This document shows, piece after piece, positions 1 to 11,764 of a DNA stretch of 64,000 nucleotides; position 1 is the stretch's first letter; each line of letters starts with the position of its first letter. This stretch comes from Typha latifolia (Eukaryota; Streptophyta; Magnoliopsida; Poales; Typhaceae), in the NCBI GenBank assembly GCA_019914945.1, contig CM034101.1, positions 7,575,188 through 7,639,187 of the forward strand. The letters run 5' to 3'. Under the pieces are notes generated by a model. That model made no database searches and was not told where the DNA came from. It saw only the letters and a program-made list of their open reading frames with translations. The translations under genes and the position numbers were made by a program.

Positions 1-604
1 GATGAATTTTGAAATTACATATATGTGCAAAATAGAAATATTATGGTGAAGCTTTGAAATTTTTAGAATTAAATAAATAAATGTCTAATAAGTGATTTAT
101 ATGATTTTATTTAATTAAACGATAGCCACAGCGTCTTTAATCAAATGAAATTATATTTATAGTTTTAAAGATTGCATAAAGTAATTTTAGACATTAATTG
201 TAATTAATTATTTGAATATAATAAATTTTATTCCACAGGAATTTTTATTATATTTAAATAATTAATTAGGATAAAATATCAAATTATTCATAACTTACCC
301 ACAGGAATAATGAATTAAGTGATAATTTGATAGTTTTATCATAAAGTTTAATTAAAAAAATATCAAACTATGCTCATAATATACCCATAGAATTATGAAT
401 TAAGATAGTTTGAGAAACTCTATCATAAAGAATAATAAATATTATTGAAATAAAATTTAACCCATAGGTAAATTTTGTCATTTGATTCATTTTTTCTAAG
501 TGTGATTTACATTGGTAAACCATAACATCATTTATGCCTTAATTTATCATAAGCATGTAATATTGAATGCAGCTTCATGACCTAAGAACTTATCTGATAT
601 CCAT
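1..604 (+). other. AT-rich 5' leader of copia-A
   Basis: This stretch before the gag reading frame has no ORF of note. It is AT-rich and has four loose repeats of a CCCAYAGG-type core near 235, 300, 384 and 461. It should be the untranslated leader between an unseen 5' LTR and gag. No primer binding site is visible, so the 5' LTR boundary lies upstream of base 1 or has decayed. Confidence 0.55.
278..412 (+). repeat. Two consecutive stem-loops with CCCAYAG loops
   Basis: Stem 1 pairs ATCAAATTAT (278-287) with ATAATTTGAT (322-331), with an inner ATTCAT/ATGAAT pair. The loop holds ACCCACAGG. Stem 2 pairs CAAACTAT (364-371) with ATAGTTTG (405-412) and TCATAAT (374-380) with ATTATGA (392-398). 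Its loop holds ACCCATAG. The same architecture twice in a retroelement leader suggests an RNA structure. Dimerisation or packaging is only an inference. Confidence 0.5.
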
Positions 605-1399
605 TGTGATATTCCCGAATTGAAAGGGGATAACTATAAAGTACTAAAGATGAGAGTTCTCATTCATCTAGGGTGCATAGACATTGATTATGCAATTAGA
701 AAGGATAAACCACCTGCAATCACTTCTACAAACTCTTCATCAGATATTGTGTTTTGCAAACGACGAGAGCGATCTAATCGTCTAAGCGTAGTATTCATTA
801 AGACCAAAATATCTGCTGGTATTCGTAGTTCAGTGGATCAACATGAAAATGTCCGAGACTTGCTTAAGGCCATCGATGACCAGTTCGTCACTTTAGAAAA
901 AGTTTTAGCTAGTACTCTAATTATAAAGTTCTCTTCTCTAAGGCTCACTAATGTCAAAGGTGTGTGTGAGCACATCATGCAAATGAGGGACATTGCGGCT
1001 CAATTCAAGAAACTAGAGGTTAAGATGTCTGAAACCTTCCTAGTGCACTATATCTTAAACACTCTCCCATAACAGTACAGGCCTTTTAAGATCTCGTACA
1101 ACACACATAAAGAAAAATGGTCAATCAATGAGTTAATGACCATGTGTGTTCAAGAATAAAAGAGGCTAGTGATGGAGCTAGGTGAAAGTGTAATGCTGAT
1201 TACAACCCACAGAAAGGGGAAGACTCAAGCTAATCAGAAGGGGAAGGGTAAAACACCATCCCAAACTGATATCAAGCAAGAGGCCAAGTGTTTCATTTGT
1301 AAAAGAAAGGACTCAAGAAAAAGGAATGTGCCAAATTTTAGAAATGACTTGAGAATAAAGGTAATCCAACCTCATTTGTTTGTTATGAATCTAATATAG
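605..1399 (+). pseudogene. Copia-A gag (UBN2-type) with degenerate zinc knuckle
   Basis: Gag would form the particle shell around the RNA. The reading begins with an ELKGDNYKVLK stretch (about 605-655) typical of copia Gag N-termini. The UBN2-type core follows, with FLVHYILNTLP just before a stop at 1070-1072; similarity continues past the stop (YRPFKISYNTHKEKWS, then ELMTMCVQE). Near 1290-1330 is CFICKRKDSRK, where a CX2CX4HX4C knuckle is expected. The last His/Cys positions are lost. At least three stops or shifts make it a pseudogene. Confidence 0.8.
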
Positions 1400-1866
1400 T
1401 TTATGTTAATATTAACATATAGTGGATTGACTCTAGATCTACAATCCATATTACAAACTTTTTGCAGGGTATGCAAAACCTAAGGAAGCCAGTGGAAAGT
1501 GAGCAAAACATCTTATCTGGAAATAAGATGAACTCATATGTGGAGGCTATAGGAACATATTTATTAACTTTAAACAATGGTTTTATTTTGCAATTAAATA
1601 GAACCTTGTATGTTCCAAGATTTTCACGAAACTTGATTTCAATTTTCAGACTTGTACTGTTGGGATATTCCTTTAATTTTTCAAACATGTCATTCAGTTT
1701 ATTTTACAATTCTAATTGTGTTGGAAATGATATTTTGTCCTGATAGTCTTTATAGCATTAATTTACAAAATAATATCACTTATAGTTCAATGCATGTTCA
1801 CATTGGCAATAAACAATGTAATATTAATGATGACTCCTTTATGTTATGGCACCGGAGATTATGACA
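1400..1866 (+). pseudogene. Copia-A protease region, catalytic motif lost
   Basis: Around 1420-1450 the reading is WIDSRSTIHITN, where copia proteases have a D-S-G-S/T motif. Here the glycine is Arg, so the active-site loop is broken. Downstream ILSGNK, YVPRFSRNLIS and GYSFNFS match the conserved C-terminal part of copia proteases. A shift near 1740 moves the reading into the pre-integrase segment, which ends in LWHRRL at about 1850-1864. Confidence 0.75.
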
Positions 1867-3000
1867 CATCTCCCTAGAAAGAATTAGGTGATTAGTGAAT
1901 GATGGAGTACTTAGTACTCTAGATTTCACTGATTTTAAGACATGTGTTAGCTGCATTAAGGGAAAACAGACCAATAAGTCAAAAAAGAGTGCCAATAGGA
2001 GTTCAGGCTTATTAGAAATCATACACACTGATATATGTAGTCCAGATGTGGACTCAGATGGTCAGAGATACTTCATCACCTTTATTGATGATTACTCACG
2101 ATATATGTATCTCTACTTGATTCATAATAAGAATGAAGCATTAGATGTCATCAAGATATTTAAAGTTGAAGTAGAGAAACAATGCGAAAAATAAATTAAA
2201 ATTATGAGATCAAATAGAGGTGGAGAGTACTACGGTAGATACTCTGAAGATGGACAAACACCTAGTTCATTTGATAAGTTTCTTCAAGAGCATGGGTTAG
2301 TTGCCCAATACACCATGCTTGTATCATTAGATGAGAATAGTATGGTAGAAAGAAGAAACCGAACATTGTTAGATATGGTGCGGAGTATACTTAGCAGCTC
2401 CAATATTCTTAAATTCTTGTGGACAGAAGCACTAAAGACGGTAGTGTATATATTAAACCGAGTTCCAACCAAGGCTGTCTCAAAGACACCATTTTGAATT
2501 ATTGAAAAGTTGGAACCTGAGTTTGTGACATATGCGCATTTGGGGATGTCCGTCTGAAGTTAGGATCTATAATCCACAAGAGAAAAAGCTTGATCCAAGA
2601 ACCATTAGTGGGTACTTCGTTGGATATACCGAAAGGTCTAAAGGTTATAGATTTTATTGTCCATCTCATAGCACTAGGATTGTGGAATCAAGAAATGCAA
2701 AATTTCTTGAATATGACTTGATAAGTGGGAGCGATCAAATCAATAATATAGTTTCTGATACTGATCAGTTAGAGTCTCAACCTTCCACTTCAGGTGATAG
2801 ATTGTTAATTGTTCATAGGACCCTTCAAGTACAAACTGGTGTTGAACAACCAATCATCGAAAGTCTTCAAGCTGTTGACAACGGTCCAGTAGATCAAGTT
2901 GTTCAAGAGATGCATGAAATTTTTGAACAACAAGTTGAACCTCATACTTCTCAGGAAGATGATAGTATGATATTAAAAAGATCTACTAGAATTAAGAGGT
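1867..3000 (+). pseudogene. Copia-A integrase
   Basis: Integrase would join the cDNA to the chromosome. CVSCIKGKQTNKS (about 1940-1985) gives the Cys pair of the HHCC zinc domain. HTDICSPD holds the first catalytic Asp. The second should be in RSDRGGEYYG but reads [10 protein letters not shown] (about 2206-2235), an Asp-to-Asn change. The third catalytic residue survives in [12 protein letters not shown] (about 2341). The C-terminal part WGCPSEVRIYNP and YFVGYTERSKGYRFYCP follows after a stop near 2496. Confidence 0.85.
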
Positions 3001-3296
3001 CAGCAATTCCTGGTGATTATGTAGTGTACCTCCAAGAATCTAACTATAATATTGGAGCCGAAAATGTTCCTGTCTTTTTGACAAGCTATAAGTTGCAAAG
3101 AATCTGAATTATGGTACAATGCCATGAAAGATGAGATGAGTTCAATGAAGAGTAATAGAGTTTGGGATCTTGCTAAGTTGCCTAATGGTGCAAAGCCATA
3201 AATTGTCAATACGTTTTTAAGACTAAAAATGACTCATTAGGCAACATTAAGAGATACAAAGCGAGACTTGTTGCTAAGGGATTCTCCTATATCTAA
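3001..3296 (+). pseudogene. Copia-A RT, N-terminal fragment cut by T1
   Basis: After a spacer the reading gives WYNAMKDEMSSMKSNRVWDL (about 3110-3170), the conserved start of copia RT. It continues to a KARLVAKGF-like stretch (about 3260-3285) and stops at the T1 junction at 3297. RT resumes at about 9757. There are in-frame stops near 3105 and 3200. Confidence 0.8.
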
Positions 3297-6200
3297 TGTA
3301 ACGCCCCCGCTCGGCACGGGCACGTGCACGCCCACGCGCCCACACGGCACGCGCGGCGCACGCGACAGGACGGGCGGGGTCCGTCACGCATAGATACTCT
3401 CTTGTACATATAAAATCATCACATCATCAAATACTATCTGCTAACATATCCATGATCACATAATCCATCACCAATTAAATCATACTATTAACCAAATAAA
3501 CCTGTTAAAATATGAATATCCCAATCCACAATAATATACATTAAACCACTACATAATCTGGTAGGACCCACACAAGCCACAACAAACCATCAAGATATAA
3601 CTAAAATGACTAATATAAGAGTACACTATGATTCGACCTGTATTATACAATTCATCGTCTAATACAAAAGAGTACAAATATCAAATACTGGTACAACTCA
3701 ATTCCTATATAAACTATCATCTATACCGTCTCGCATCTATAGCTCACCTCATCATCGCTCTAAAATATCTTCTCAAGATATCTCAAGTCGCTATCACGTA
3801 CCACATATCTGAGGGGGTTAGAAAAGAAATAAAGAGAGTCATGAGCAAAAAGCTCAGTGAATAGACCTTACCCCGAATCAGTGATGCCAAACAGAAAGTA
3901 AATCATGTACTGGATAATATGAATAAAAAAGCGCATCATGTCATGAATGAGTATATGAATGTTCCTCAATAATACATAAATAAAAAATAGATAACATGTC
4001 ATGTCATAACTAGTAAAATATATAATCCTCGACAATGTATAAATAAATCTCTATGTCATACCATCATTATAATTCTCTCTCAAATATGACACATGATGCA
4101 TGCCGACCATAACCATGCTATGATATCAAATACAACCATATATGATGCATATTGATCGCTCGATAATCAGGTAACCAAATGATAATGAAATCCTATGCAT
4201 TTTTCAACATCACAATCATCACCGACATCTCAGTATAATATCATCATACTAGACTACTGTGCATAGTCAACACTCGTTACCCGGTCTCAACATCATGCCC
4301 GAAGGCTCCGAGAATACTCTGCCATCCGCAATGAGTATCTCAAATATAACCATACCCTACCATCCACTAAGGGTATCAACATCCATCCAGACCGGGCACC
4401 CCACATAGTTGATAGAAATCTCGTGAGGATAATTCGCCACATATGCCCTGGCGAACAGCATGTGTCCGATTGTTTGTGCGCACAGACTCAACTGACCTTG
4501 GACATGGGCAACGAGATATCGCATATCAGCGACCATAATCATCACTCTAGGCACTCCTAACCCTAGTGCCTACTCGGGTATCCTCACGCTTTCTATCAAC
4601 TATCCTATCAATCATATTTCATGCTTTCCTTCTAAATGTCAGATCACATGCATATATCTAGTACGATAACGAGTCAATGCATAGTAGGAATTTAGGTGGA
4701 ACGGGAATCAAGAGAAAAATGATGCAATGTAGACTCCAACCATGTATCTAACACATGCATACTCCTACTAGTCTATCTCACATGCACACTCATACTAGAA
4801 ATCACTCCGACACAAAGTCATAACAGTATAATCATCTCTAATCATCTCTATTTATCATCATCATTCCACGCATCTCTCACATCCGTCAGTTAACCGAGTG
4901 ACACTCATTGCTAGCAAAGTCCACGGGGTCTCAAATAAGGGGTTCGGGATCTGAAAATATTTAAGTAGTATGATGGTAGCCGTTTATCAATTAGAATTAA
5001 TTCAATTAAAATATAAAGGTTTATTAGGTTTAGAATTATTTCTTTTTATTTTTGATTATATAACTAGATCTATATTATCGATACGATTCAAATACTATAA
5101 TTATACTATTATCATAAAATGCTAATTATAGTATAAGGAGAAGAGGTTTGTTTTCTTTTCTATAAGAATATTTCTAAATATATAATTATAAAATAAAATA
5201 AAATGCTAAATAACTATAAGTATATTGTTGGTCTAATTATAATTAATTTTATAATTCATACTCTATCTTGATTAATTAGGGACTATGCAGTCTTTACTCG
5301 ATAAAATAATAAATAAATAACTACATAAGCCTAGTATTTTATTTGTTGTAGAATAATAATATATAATAAATTAATAGAATTACTTAAAATATAATTTACA
5401 AATCTATCTATTAAACTACTAGACATATAAGTAAATAAATAAATATTGGTATTACCTATATTTATACGTAATAGTTTCTAACCTAATTAATCATTACTTA
5501 ATTATAATCAACAATAATCATATTGATGAATATATATTATTATCCAATAATTAATGTCTAAATCTATTTGTATTAATTAAGAAAGAAATATCTAAATAAA
5601 TAAATAATACAAATAAGGATTATTACACTAGAGTTGGGCTTGGTCCAGCACTGGCTGCTACAGTGCTGGGCCGAGTCCAGCACGTTTGCAAAAGGCAAAG
5701 AAGGGAAGAAGTAGCTGAGGAAGAAGAAAAAGAAAGTAAGAAGGAAGAGGAAGAAAGGAAGAAGAAAAGGAGAAGAAGAGAAGAAGAGAAGAAGAGAAGA
5801 AAGAGAGGAGGGGCTCACCTCGGCGGTGGCGGTAGCGGCGGCGGTAGCAACAGCGGCAAGCCGGCGTCGATAAGAGAAGGAGAGAAAGAGAGAGAGAGAG
5901 GTGGTTGAGAGAGAGAGAGAGGAGGGTAAGAGAGAGAGAACAAGAAAGCTAGAAAGAGAAGGTGGTGAGGGGTGTGGCGGCGACGACGGCGACGGCGAGG
6001 AGAGAGAGAGAGAGAGAATCTGTGAGAGAGAAAGAGAGAGAGAGACATAAAGAGAGAGAGGGAAGGCGGTGGAGGAGGGGGAATGGCGGCGGCGGAGCCT
6101 GCCGTAGCTAGCTAGCCCGGCCCGGTTGGCCGAGTCGGCGGTTGTGGGCGCACATGGCGCCCCCCACATGCGCCCACATTGCATGGCACGAGCTCATGCC

Positions 6201-6380
6201 ATGCAACACCAATATATTTTTATTTTTTTATTTTTATATATTATTATTATTATTTTCTTTCTTTTTGTCTCTTATTTTTTTATTTTAAAATTTGTACATT
6301 ATTATTATTATTATTTTTATGGGTTATTATTATTATTATTATTATTATATTATTATTATTATTATTTTTGGGTTATTACA
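3297..6380 (-). repeat. T1 3' LTR (3,084 bp), T-family reference copy
   Basis: This is the most complete T LTR here: TGTAATAACCC at 6380 and GGGGGCGTTACA at 3297 on the minus strand. Landmarks in minus order are (TTA)n microsatellite (6230-6370), a GA-rich tract (5690-6080), a diverged pair of GC-rich palindromes near 5632-5680, a long AT-rich stretch, then a segment shared with T2-T5. Recognising it explains several plus- and minus-strand ORFs as chance frames in simple sequence, including a 203-codon Ser/Leu-rich one. Confidence 0.85.
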
Positions 6381-6400
6381 TTTTCTTTCCCCCCTTACGA
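6381..6400 (-). promoter_or_regulatory. Polypurine tract of T1
   Basis: On the minus strand GGGGGGAAAGAAAA lies directly before the LTR start TGTAATAACCC. This is the expected priming site for plus-strand DNA synthesis and fixes the element as minus-oriented. Confidence 0.8.
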
Positions 6401-8682
6401 AAATTTCGACCCCGAAATTTAAAACACACTGGTGTTGTAAGAAAATCTACAAATCTAGTTCTAGTACCTTCTAATCAAATCGACAACTGCACAATCTTAC
6501 TTTTTCAAATTTATAACTTATACCACCACAGGTAATTCCCTTACAAAGTTAAATTTTCTAGATCTAGGTCAGTCAGGTAATCATACCATGTCTATACCCA
6601 TCAATAATACCACTGGTCTGCAAGAAAGAGTACATTCATTCTATTAATTGAATCATATTCTACTTCAAAATACCTCCAGCTATACCAATTTATCACTTTT
6701 CCTGCTAACTACAACAATACACATCGTAATGCCATAATCACTTATGATAATATGATATAACCTATTTAAGTAAATTATCTCCAATCTACTAAATATATAC
6801 TTCGATCTCAAACATACTCAAAGGATTATCCCTCAATACTATCACTAATACCAAGTAGAACGATAAATACAAGTTATTTCAAGAATATCTGAAAGACTTA
6901 ACTCATACTTCTCTTTCTAATAAATAATGTCACTAATCTAAACATACACAGCATCATCCGATATCCTCGTAAAATTTAGGCAATAGCACAAATTCTCATA
7001 TGCTTAAACCATTTTACAAATCACTAGATAAATCAATATAAGAGATCATACCTATCCATATAAGATTACCATATCAACATGTTTTCATAATATATTCTTC
7101 AAAATAACATGTAGTGCATCAACTCCAACGTATCAATATAAATCCTAATGCAAACTCAAACGAATTTATACACCCTTATGATTCTCCATATTTTCCTTCT
7201 TAATGTGCAATATCTAAAAGGTTAAAATTCAAACTATTTGAACAAACACACATGATAAACTTTATAATGATCTTTTTATCAATCACTTCTATACCCAAAC
7301 TATTCTTTCCTCAATTCAGCTAATTTCAGTTTAATTATTATCTATTTAATTACTATCACTACTAGTATATCCACCAAAATATCACTTAATGATATCGATA
7401 TTCAGATCCAAAGACTATCCACGAAGTTCTATTAAGTAATCCGATAATCTCTTCAATATCTTGACAGATATAATATTCAGTTTATAATATTAATCCATTG
7501 CCACACAAATATATACTAATTCATCATACTTGATCTTTTAAAAATACATAAACACATCTTAAACAAATCCACAAAATCATTATACATGAACTAAAGCTAC
7601 TAAGATTAATCTTCCGAATTGATAATGCTATTATGATCTGCTAATAAACTAACTGACACTAACTGATTCCTACAGATTAGAAGACATCCAAAAATATAGA
7701 TAACAACCTTCTCGCAATCTTAACTTTGCAATTCATTAAAGATTAAATTTCTACAAACTATAATAGAACTAATCATGAAATCATTATATTCCAATCAAGT
7801 ATCTTTATCTTAAGACTTAAATGTAAACCTGTAAATATTTACAATCATTAAGATCAACCTCATCATTCTGAAAGGCTCGCTTAATAGCCTCTAGTAATAA
7901 TCGAACATGTAAGCTAACAGTTAAACAAATGCTAATATAATCACTTCTCTATACATCATTATCCGTTCATCATCTAGCGGTATACTAAGCATCCATCGAT
8001 ACACTGTATATGAAATATCATAGTTCTCTATATAAGGTGCACCACATATATTGAACAATTTAATCTTATAGCATTATTAAAATCCTTCTATAACATTATT
8101 AATATCACTTAATGATCACAAAAAATAAGTCTATATATTTGTAATCAAAATTCATCACCCAAAACACACGATTGTTATGCTATAATATTATCCTCTAAAT
8201 TAAAGCCCAAAACTAAACTAATAATCGACATCTATTTTCGCTGTCATACAACATATGTCATGGGACTATCAACTTAACAACTATCATCACCCTATATTAT
8301 TCAGTTCATTATCTTTCCTTTCATCTACTCAAATTCACACAATTAGGAACTTCTAAACTAGACCTACTATCGTGTGGTCCAAAACTATATAATTTACATC
8401 TCAACTACTAACATCACTCACAATCCAATAACTATATCCATGTCATATTTCCTATACCCATAACCTTATTTAGTAGTCAACTCAAAAGATTTAAACGAGA
8501 CATTAATTATCTAACAATATTGTTAGACACACATATCCCCACTAAATCACCCAACTTATTGATACAATCAAAATTTCATATACTAACACAAGTATCTTGG
8601 AAACATAATTTATCATACTAGTCATCCGAAAATTCTTTTCCATATACAATCTACAATCATCTATATCACATCACCTAATTAT
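6401..8682 (-). other. Non-coding interior of T1
   Basis: About 2.3 kb, AT-rich and evenly complex. I find no gag, protease, RT or integrase motif in any frame and no ORF above 60 codons. The terminal signals (purine tract, LTR) are those of a Tekay-like element, so this is either a large-deletion derivative or a LARD-like non-autonomous element. No internal tandem repeats were seen. Confidence 0.6.
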
Positions 8683-8742
8683 TATTTATTATATTATTGT
8701 TATTTTTATTTTTATTTTTATTATTATTTTTTGGTTATTACA
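8683..8742 (-). repeat. T1 5' LTR stump
   Basis: The minus strand reads TGTAATAACC followed by an ATAATAAAAATAA-type run, matching the first ~60 bp of the 3' LTR at 6380. The other ~3 kb of 5' LTR is missing. The outer boundary still sits on an intact TCTAA duplication, so the loss is an internal deletion after insertion or during a previous replication round. Confidence 0.65.
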
Positions 8743-8747
8743 TCTAA
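8743..8747. repeat. Target site duplication of T1 (TCTAA, pair at 3292-3296)
   Basis: TCTAA precedes TGTAACGCCC at 3297 and follows GGTTATTACA at 8742. The host copia reading continues from it. Confidence 0.8.
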
Positions 8748-8754
8748 GAAAGAT

Positions 8755-9749
8755 TGATACGATCTCTCCTTTGGCTATGGAGCTCTGATACCAGCTTGAT
8801 ACGATCTCTCCTTTGGGGCTAAAGAATGATCTCTTCCGATTCTCAGATCTGGACTGATCTTGTACGGAACTTTGAAATAAGATCCCGAAATATTCCGCCG
8901 TTCGATCGATGTGAAATTTTGATATGTTCTAGCCCTAGAAAAGAGATTTCCAAAAAATCAAGTTTCAGGCGAATCAGAGTTGTGGATCTCGAGATATCAT
9001 CCATTTAGTGGATAAACATCAGGATGCTTTGTTTTGGATTCGTGGATGGAGGCACGAGATCCTAGGTAATGATGGTTGGTGGAGGACCGGCGTTAATGGA
9101 GTGGCACCGGTGAAAAAGTGGTGGTGGATGGGTTATGGTTGATGGAAAGGTTAGGGCAAGTGCTGGATAGATTGGAAGAAGGGGGAGGAGAGGGCTACTC
9201 CTAAGGGACTAGGGTGATTAGCCGGACGAGGGAGGTTAGAGGCGGCGTCGCCGGGGATTGAGAGAACGGGAGCGAAGAAGACGAAGGAGGCAAGGCAAAA
9301 CTCAATCTCAATAATCAATAATAATTTTGGTTGCCCTACACATCCTTTTATAGGCTAACCAACAACTCACATTAACCCTAAAACACAATTTTCGCCGACC
9401 GCGTTCGAACTCGCCCGACCGCGTTCGAACGCACCTAATTAGCTCTTCTGGATTTGCGAACGTGATGCAGGCGTTCGAACGCGTGATCGAACGCGCCTGT
9501 CGGTATTTGCAAACACGATGCAGGCGTTCACAGTGCGTTCGAACGCACCGCGTTCGAACGCACAGTACATTCTCTTCACCACGTTCACAACCCCGTTCAC
9601 AAACCGCGTTCGAACTCACTCCACCCGCGTTCGAACGCGACTTACAGAAAACTTATTTTAATGGAAATTAAACACTAAAACATGAAATAAAAATACTCCT
9701 AAAGTGAATCCATGCTCGAGACGACATCGGCGAAGTCCGAATCATATCA
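8755..9749 (-). repeat. LTR2 solo LTR with a 42-bp primer-binding-site tail
   Basis: Minus strand: TGATATGATTCGG at 9749, an LTR of ~953 bp ending AGATCGTATCA at 8797, then 42 bp (8796-8755) that holds TGGTATCAGAGC and ends again in AGATCGTATCA. GAAAGAT lies on both sides (8748-8754, 9750-9756). A copy with the same 42-bp tail lies at 59241-59282. Inside are GCGTTCGAACGC palindromes (9405-9640), upstream of a TATA-like CCTATAAAAGG (near 9350, minus) and a proline-poor leader. No internal coding region remains, so it is a solo LTR or the product of a deletion between LTRs. Confidence 0.75.
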
Positions 9750-9756
9750 GAAAGAT

Positions 9757-10034
9757 TCCTTGCGAATTATATTGCCATTAGTAGCCTATTTTGATCTTGA
9801 GTTGCAACAAATGGATGTAAAAACAACATTTCATAATGGAGATCTAAGAGAAGAGGTTTATATGAAACAACCTAAAGGATTCCTCCCTAGTGAAGGTGAG
9901 CATTTGGTTTATAAGCTTAAGAAATCCATATACGGACTAAAATAAGCATCCCATTAATGGTATTTTAAATTTCATGGGGTGATTTCTTCATTTAGATTTG
10001 TTCAAAATCCCATGGATCAATGCATATACCAAAA
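9757..10034 (+). pseudogene. Copia-A RT, central fragment
   Basis: KDSLRIILPLVAYFDLEL then QQMDVKTTFHNGDLREEVYM and KQPKGFLPSEGEHLVYKLKK are copia RT motifs, including MDVKTAF, which holds the first catalytic Asp. KKSIYGLK follows, then stops, then a decayed QNPMDQCIYQK stretch. The insertion of G1 at about 10035 removes the reading before YVDD. Confidence 0.85.
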
Positions 10035-10397
10035 GGGAGAGAGTCTAGAGAGAAGATAGGAGGCAAGAAATCAATAATCAAATCGCATAATGAATTTGGC
10101 TGCGATCCACATATTTAGAGGCTAGCCAACAAGTCCTAAAATAATAAATAACTCTAATTCTAGAGGATTTTCGCCGATCGCGTTCGAACGCACAAAAGAC
10201 GTTCTCTGTATGTTCGAACGCGCCCGACCGCATTTGAATTCACATTACGCGTTCTCTGTATTTGCAAACCTGATGTAGGCGTTCGCAAGGGCATTCAAAC
10301 GCAACCCCCCTACGTTCGAATGTGACCTACAGAAATTTTATTTTAATAAAAATAAATAAACTAATGCAATAAGAAAAGATCCTAACTAAGTGTATCA
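10035..10397 (-). repeat. G1 3' LTR, truncated
   Basis: Matches the U3-side part of the 5' LTR at 15390-15793, including CCTCTAAATATG in place of CTATAAATATG and the GTTCGAACGC motifs (10180-10320). It starts TGATACACTTAG on the minus strand at 10397. The junction at 10035 shares GGGAGAGAGTCT with the LTR interior, so the copia/LTR boundary may be a short-homology deletion. Confidence 0.75.
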
Positions 10398-10425
10398 GCC
10401 CACCACGCTTCCCCCACCTTGCCCT
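10398..10425 (-). promoter_or_regulatory. Polypurine tract of G1
   Basis: Minus strand: AAGGTGGGGGAAGCGTGGTG just before the LTR start TGATACAC. The same arrangement is found at 37535-37562 and 55844-55870. Confidence 0.75.
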
Positions 10426-11599
10426 CAAGGTGAAAAGTTAGGGAAACGGTCCAAAATGTCAATCTCCAACTCCCATGTTGCCTCATCGAATGGCTTGCCA
10501 AACCACTCAACTAAAATCTCCATCTCTAATCTGGTACCATGTCATTGTCGACGCCTAGCAAGTACACGAAGTGGCTCTACGATCTCTGTCTCCTCCAATG
10601 GCTTCGGTAGAACTGATCCAACGACCTCATGATCTCTAATCCGCTTCCTCAGTAATGAAACATAAAATACAGGATGCACTTTCAACCCCTCTAGCAGCTC
10701 CAAACGATATGCAACCGGACCAATATGCTCCAACACCCGAAATAGACCAAAGTAGCGATGTGCTAACTTTTGGTTTCACATCGGACGTAAGGTCACCTGT
10801 CGATACGGTTGCATCCTCACAAACGCCCAACTACCGATGTCGAACTCCTGCTCACTATGGCTATGATCATAAACTTACTTCATGCGGTTTTGAGCAAGTA
10901 ACCTGCTCAGTGTGGCGTCTCTATCCATCAACGCTAAGTCTACATCCATCTGATTTGCCGATGCCACTAGATCATAAGCGCATAATGTCGGAGCCGTGCG
11001 TCCATACACCACCTCAAATGCAGTCATGCCAATGCTGCTATGGTAGGCGGTGTTGTAAGACCACTCTGCCCACGGTAAGAACTCTAACCATCATTTCGGC
11101 ATCTCTCCAACAAAGCACCTCAAATACTACTCAATGCCTTGATTGACCACCTCGGTTTGGCCGTCCATCTGTGGATGGTAGGGCGAATTGAAGTTCAATC
11201 TAGTCCCCTACAATCTGAAAAACTATGTCCAAAAGTCGCTCATAAAAATACACGATCACGATCCAAAACAATCGTGCATGGCATGCCATGTGGTTAGCAA
11301 TATCTCTAACAAAAGTTTAAGCCACCGACTTGGTAGAAAACAGATGTGACAATTCCAAAAAATGTGCATACTTGCTCAATCTATCAACTACAACAAAGAT
11401 AACAAAATAACCACGTACTAGGAGAAGACTATCCATGAAATCCATAGAAATGTCTTCCCAAACACGGTCCGGTATAGGTAAAGGCTGTAGTAATCCGGCC
11501 GGTTTCAATGTGGTCACCTTTGCCCTTTGGTAGACTTCGCAAGCACGGACAAATCTCGTCACATCCCGCCTCAATCCTAGCCACGTGCAATTCTGAGAT
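10426..11599 (-). pseudogene. G1 integrase and chromodomain-like C-terminus
   Basis: Minus strand from 11599: WLGLRRDVTRFVRACEVYQRA, in which the second Cys of the zinc-binding CxxC is Tyr. Then ISMDFMDSLL (first catalytic Asp), VVVDRLSKYAHF, a decayed middle where the second Asp should be, TDGQTEVVNQ (third catalytic residue), PWAEWSYNTAYHSS, and VYDHSHSEQEFDIGSWAFV. The tail ILVEWFGKPFDEATWELEID has the WxGxxxxEATWE pattern of a chromodomain end. Stops and shifts are frequent. Confidence 0.8.
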
Positions 11600-11764
11600 T
11601 GATATGATTCGGACTTCACCGATGTCGTCTCGAGCATGGATTCACTTTAGTGGTGTCTTTGTTTCCCGTTTTAATATTTAATTCCTAAGAAAATAAGATA
11701 TATGTAAGTCGCGTTCGAACGCGGGTGGAGTGCGTTCGAACGCGGTTGTGAATGCGGTTGTGAA
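11600..11764 (+). repeat. LTR2 5' end fragment inside G1 integrase
   Basis: Starts TGATATGATTCGGACTTC, identical to the LTR2 start at 9749 (minus), and runs through the first GCGTTCGAACGC palindromes (11710-11745) before breaking off at TTGTGAA. Opposite orientation to G1. It is truncated, so not a normal solo LTR. Confidence 0.75.

Larger units (their letters stand above)
3297..8742 (-). mobile_element. T1: Tekay-like non-coding LTR element with truncated 5' LTR
   Basis: The plus-strand left end reads TGTAACGCCCCC and the right end GGTTATTACA. Both sides carry TCTAA (3292-3296, 8743-8747), a 5-bp target duplication proving one insertion. In minus orientation it has a ~60-bp remnant of the 5' LTR (8683-8742), a ~2.3 kb interior without coding sequence, a polypurine tract and a complete 3,084-bp 3' LTR. 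The purine tract context (TTTCGGGGTCGAAATTTT before a G run) resembles Tekay-type chromoviruses. It could not move without help. Confidence 0.85.

Noticed and set aside
5573..6184. 203-codon minus-strand ORF rich in Ser, Leu and Pro
   Set aside because: Lies in the GA/CT tract of the T1 LTR. The same kind of frame appears in T3, T5 and T7 on either strand. Low-complexity chance ORF.
3297..6380. T1 as a plain solo LTR ending at 6380
   Set aside because: Flanks at 3296 and 6381 do not match, while TCTAA recurs only at 8743 after a second T-type end. A purine tract lies at 6381. So it is the 3' LTR of a larger element.
9712..9756. MLETTSAKSESYQ as the N-terminus of a protein (also seen at 11637 minus)
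   Set aside because: This is the end of LTR2 read in frame. It appears before unrelated proteins in both places.
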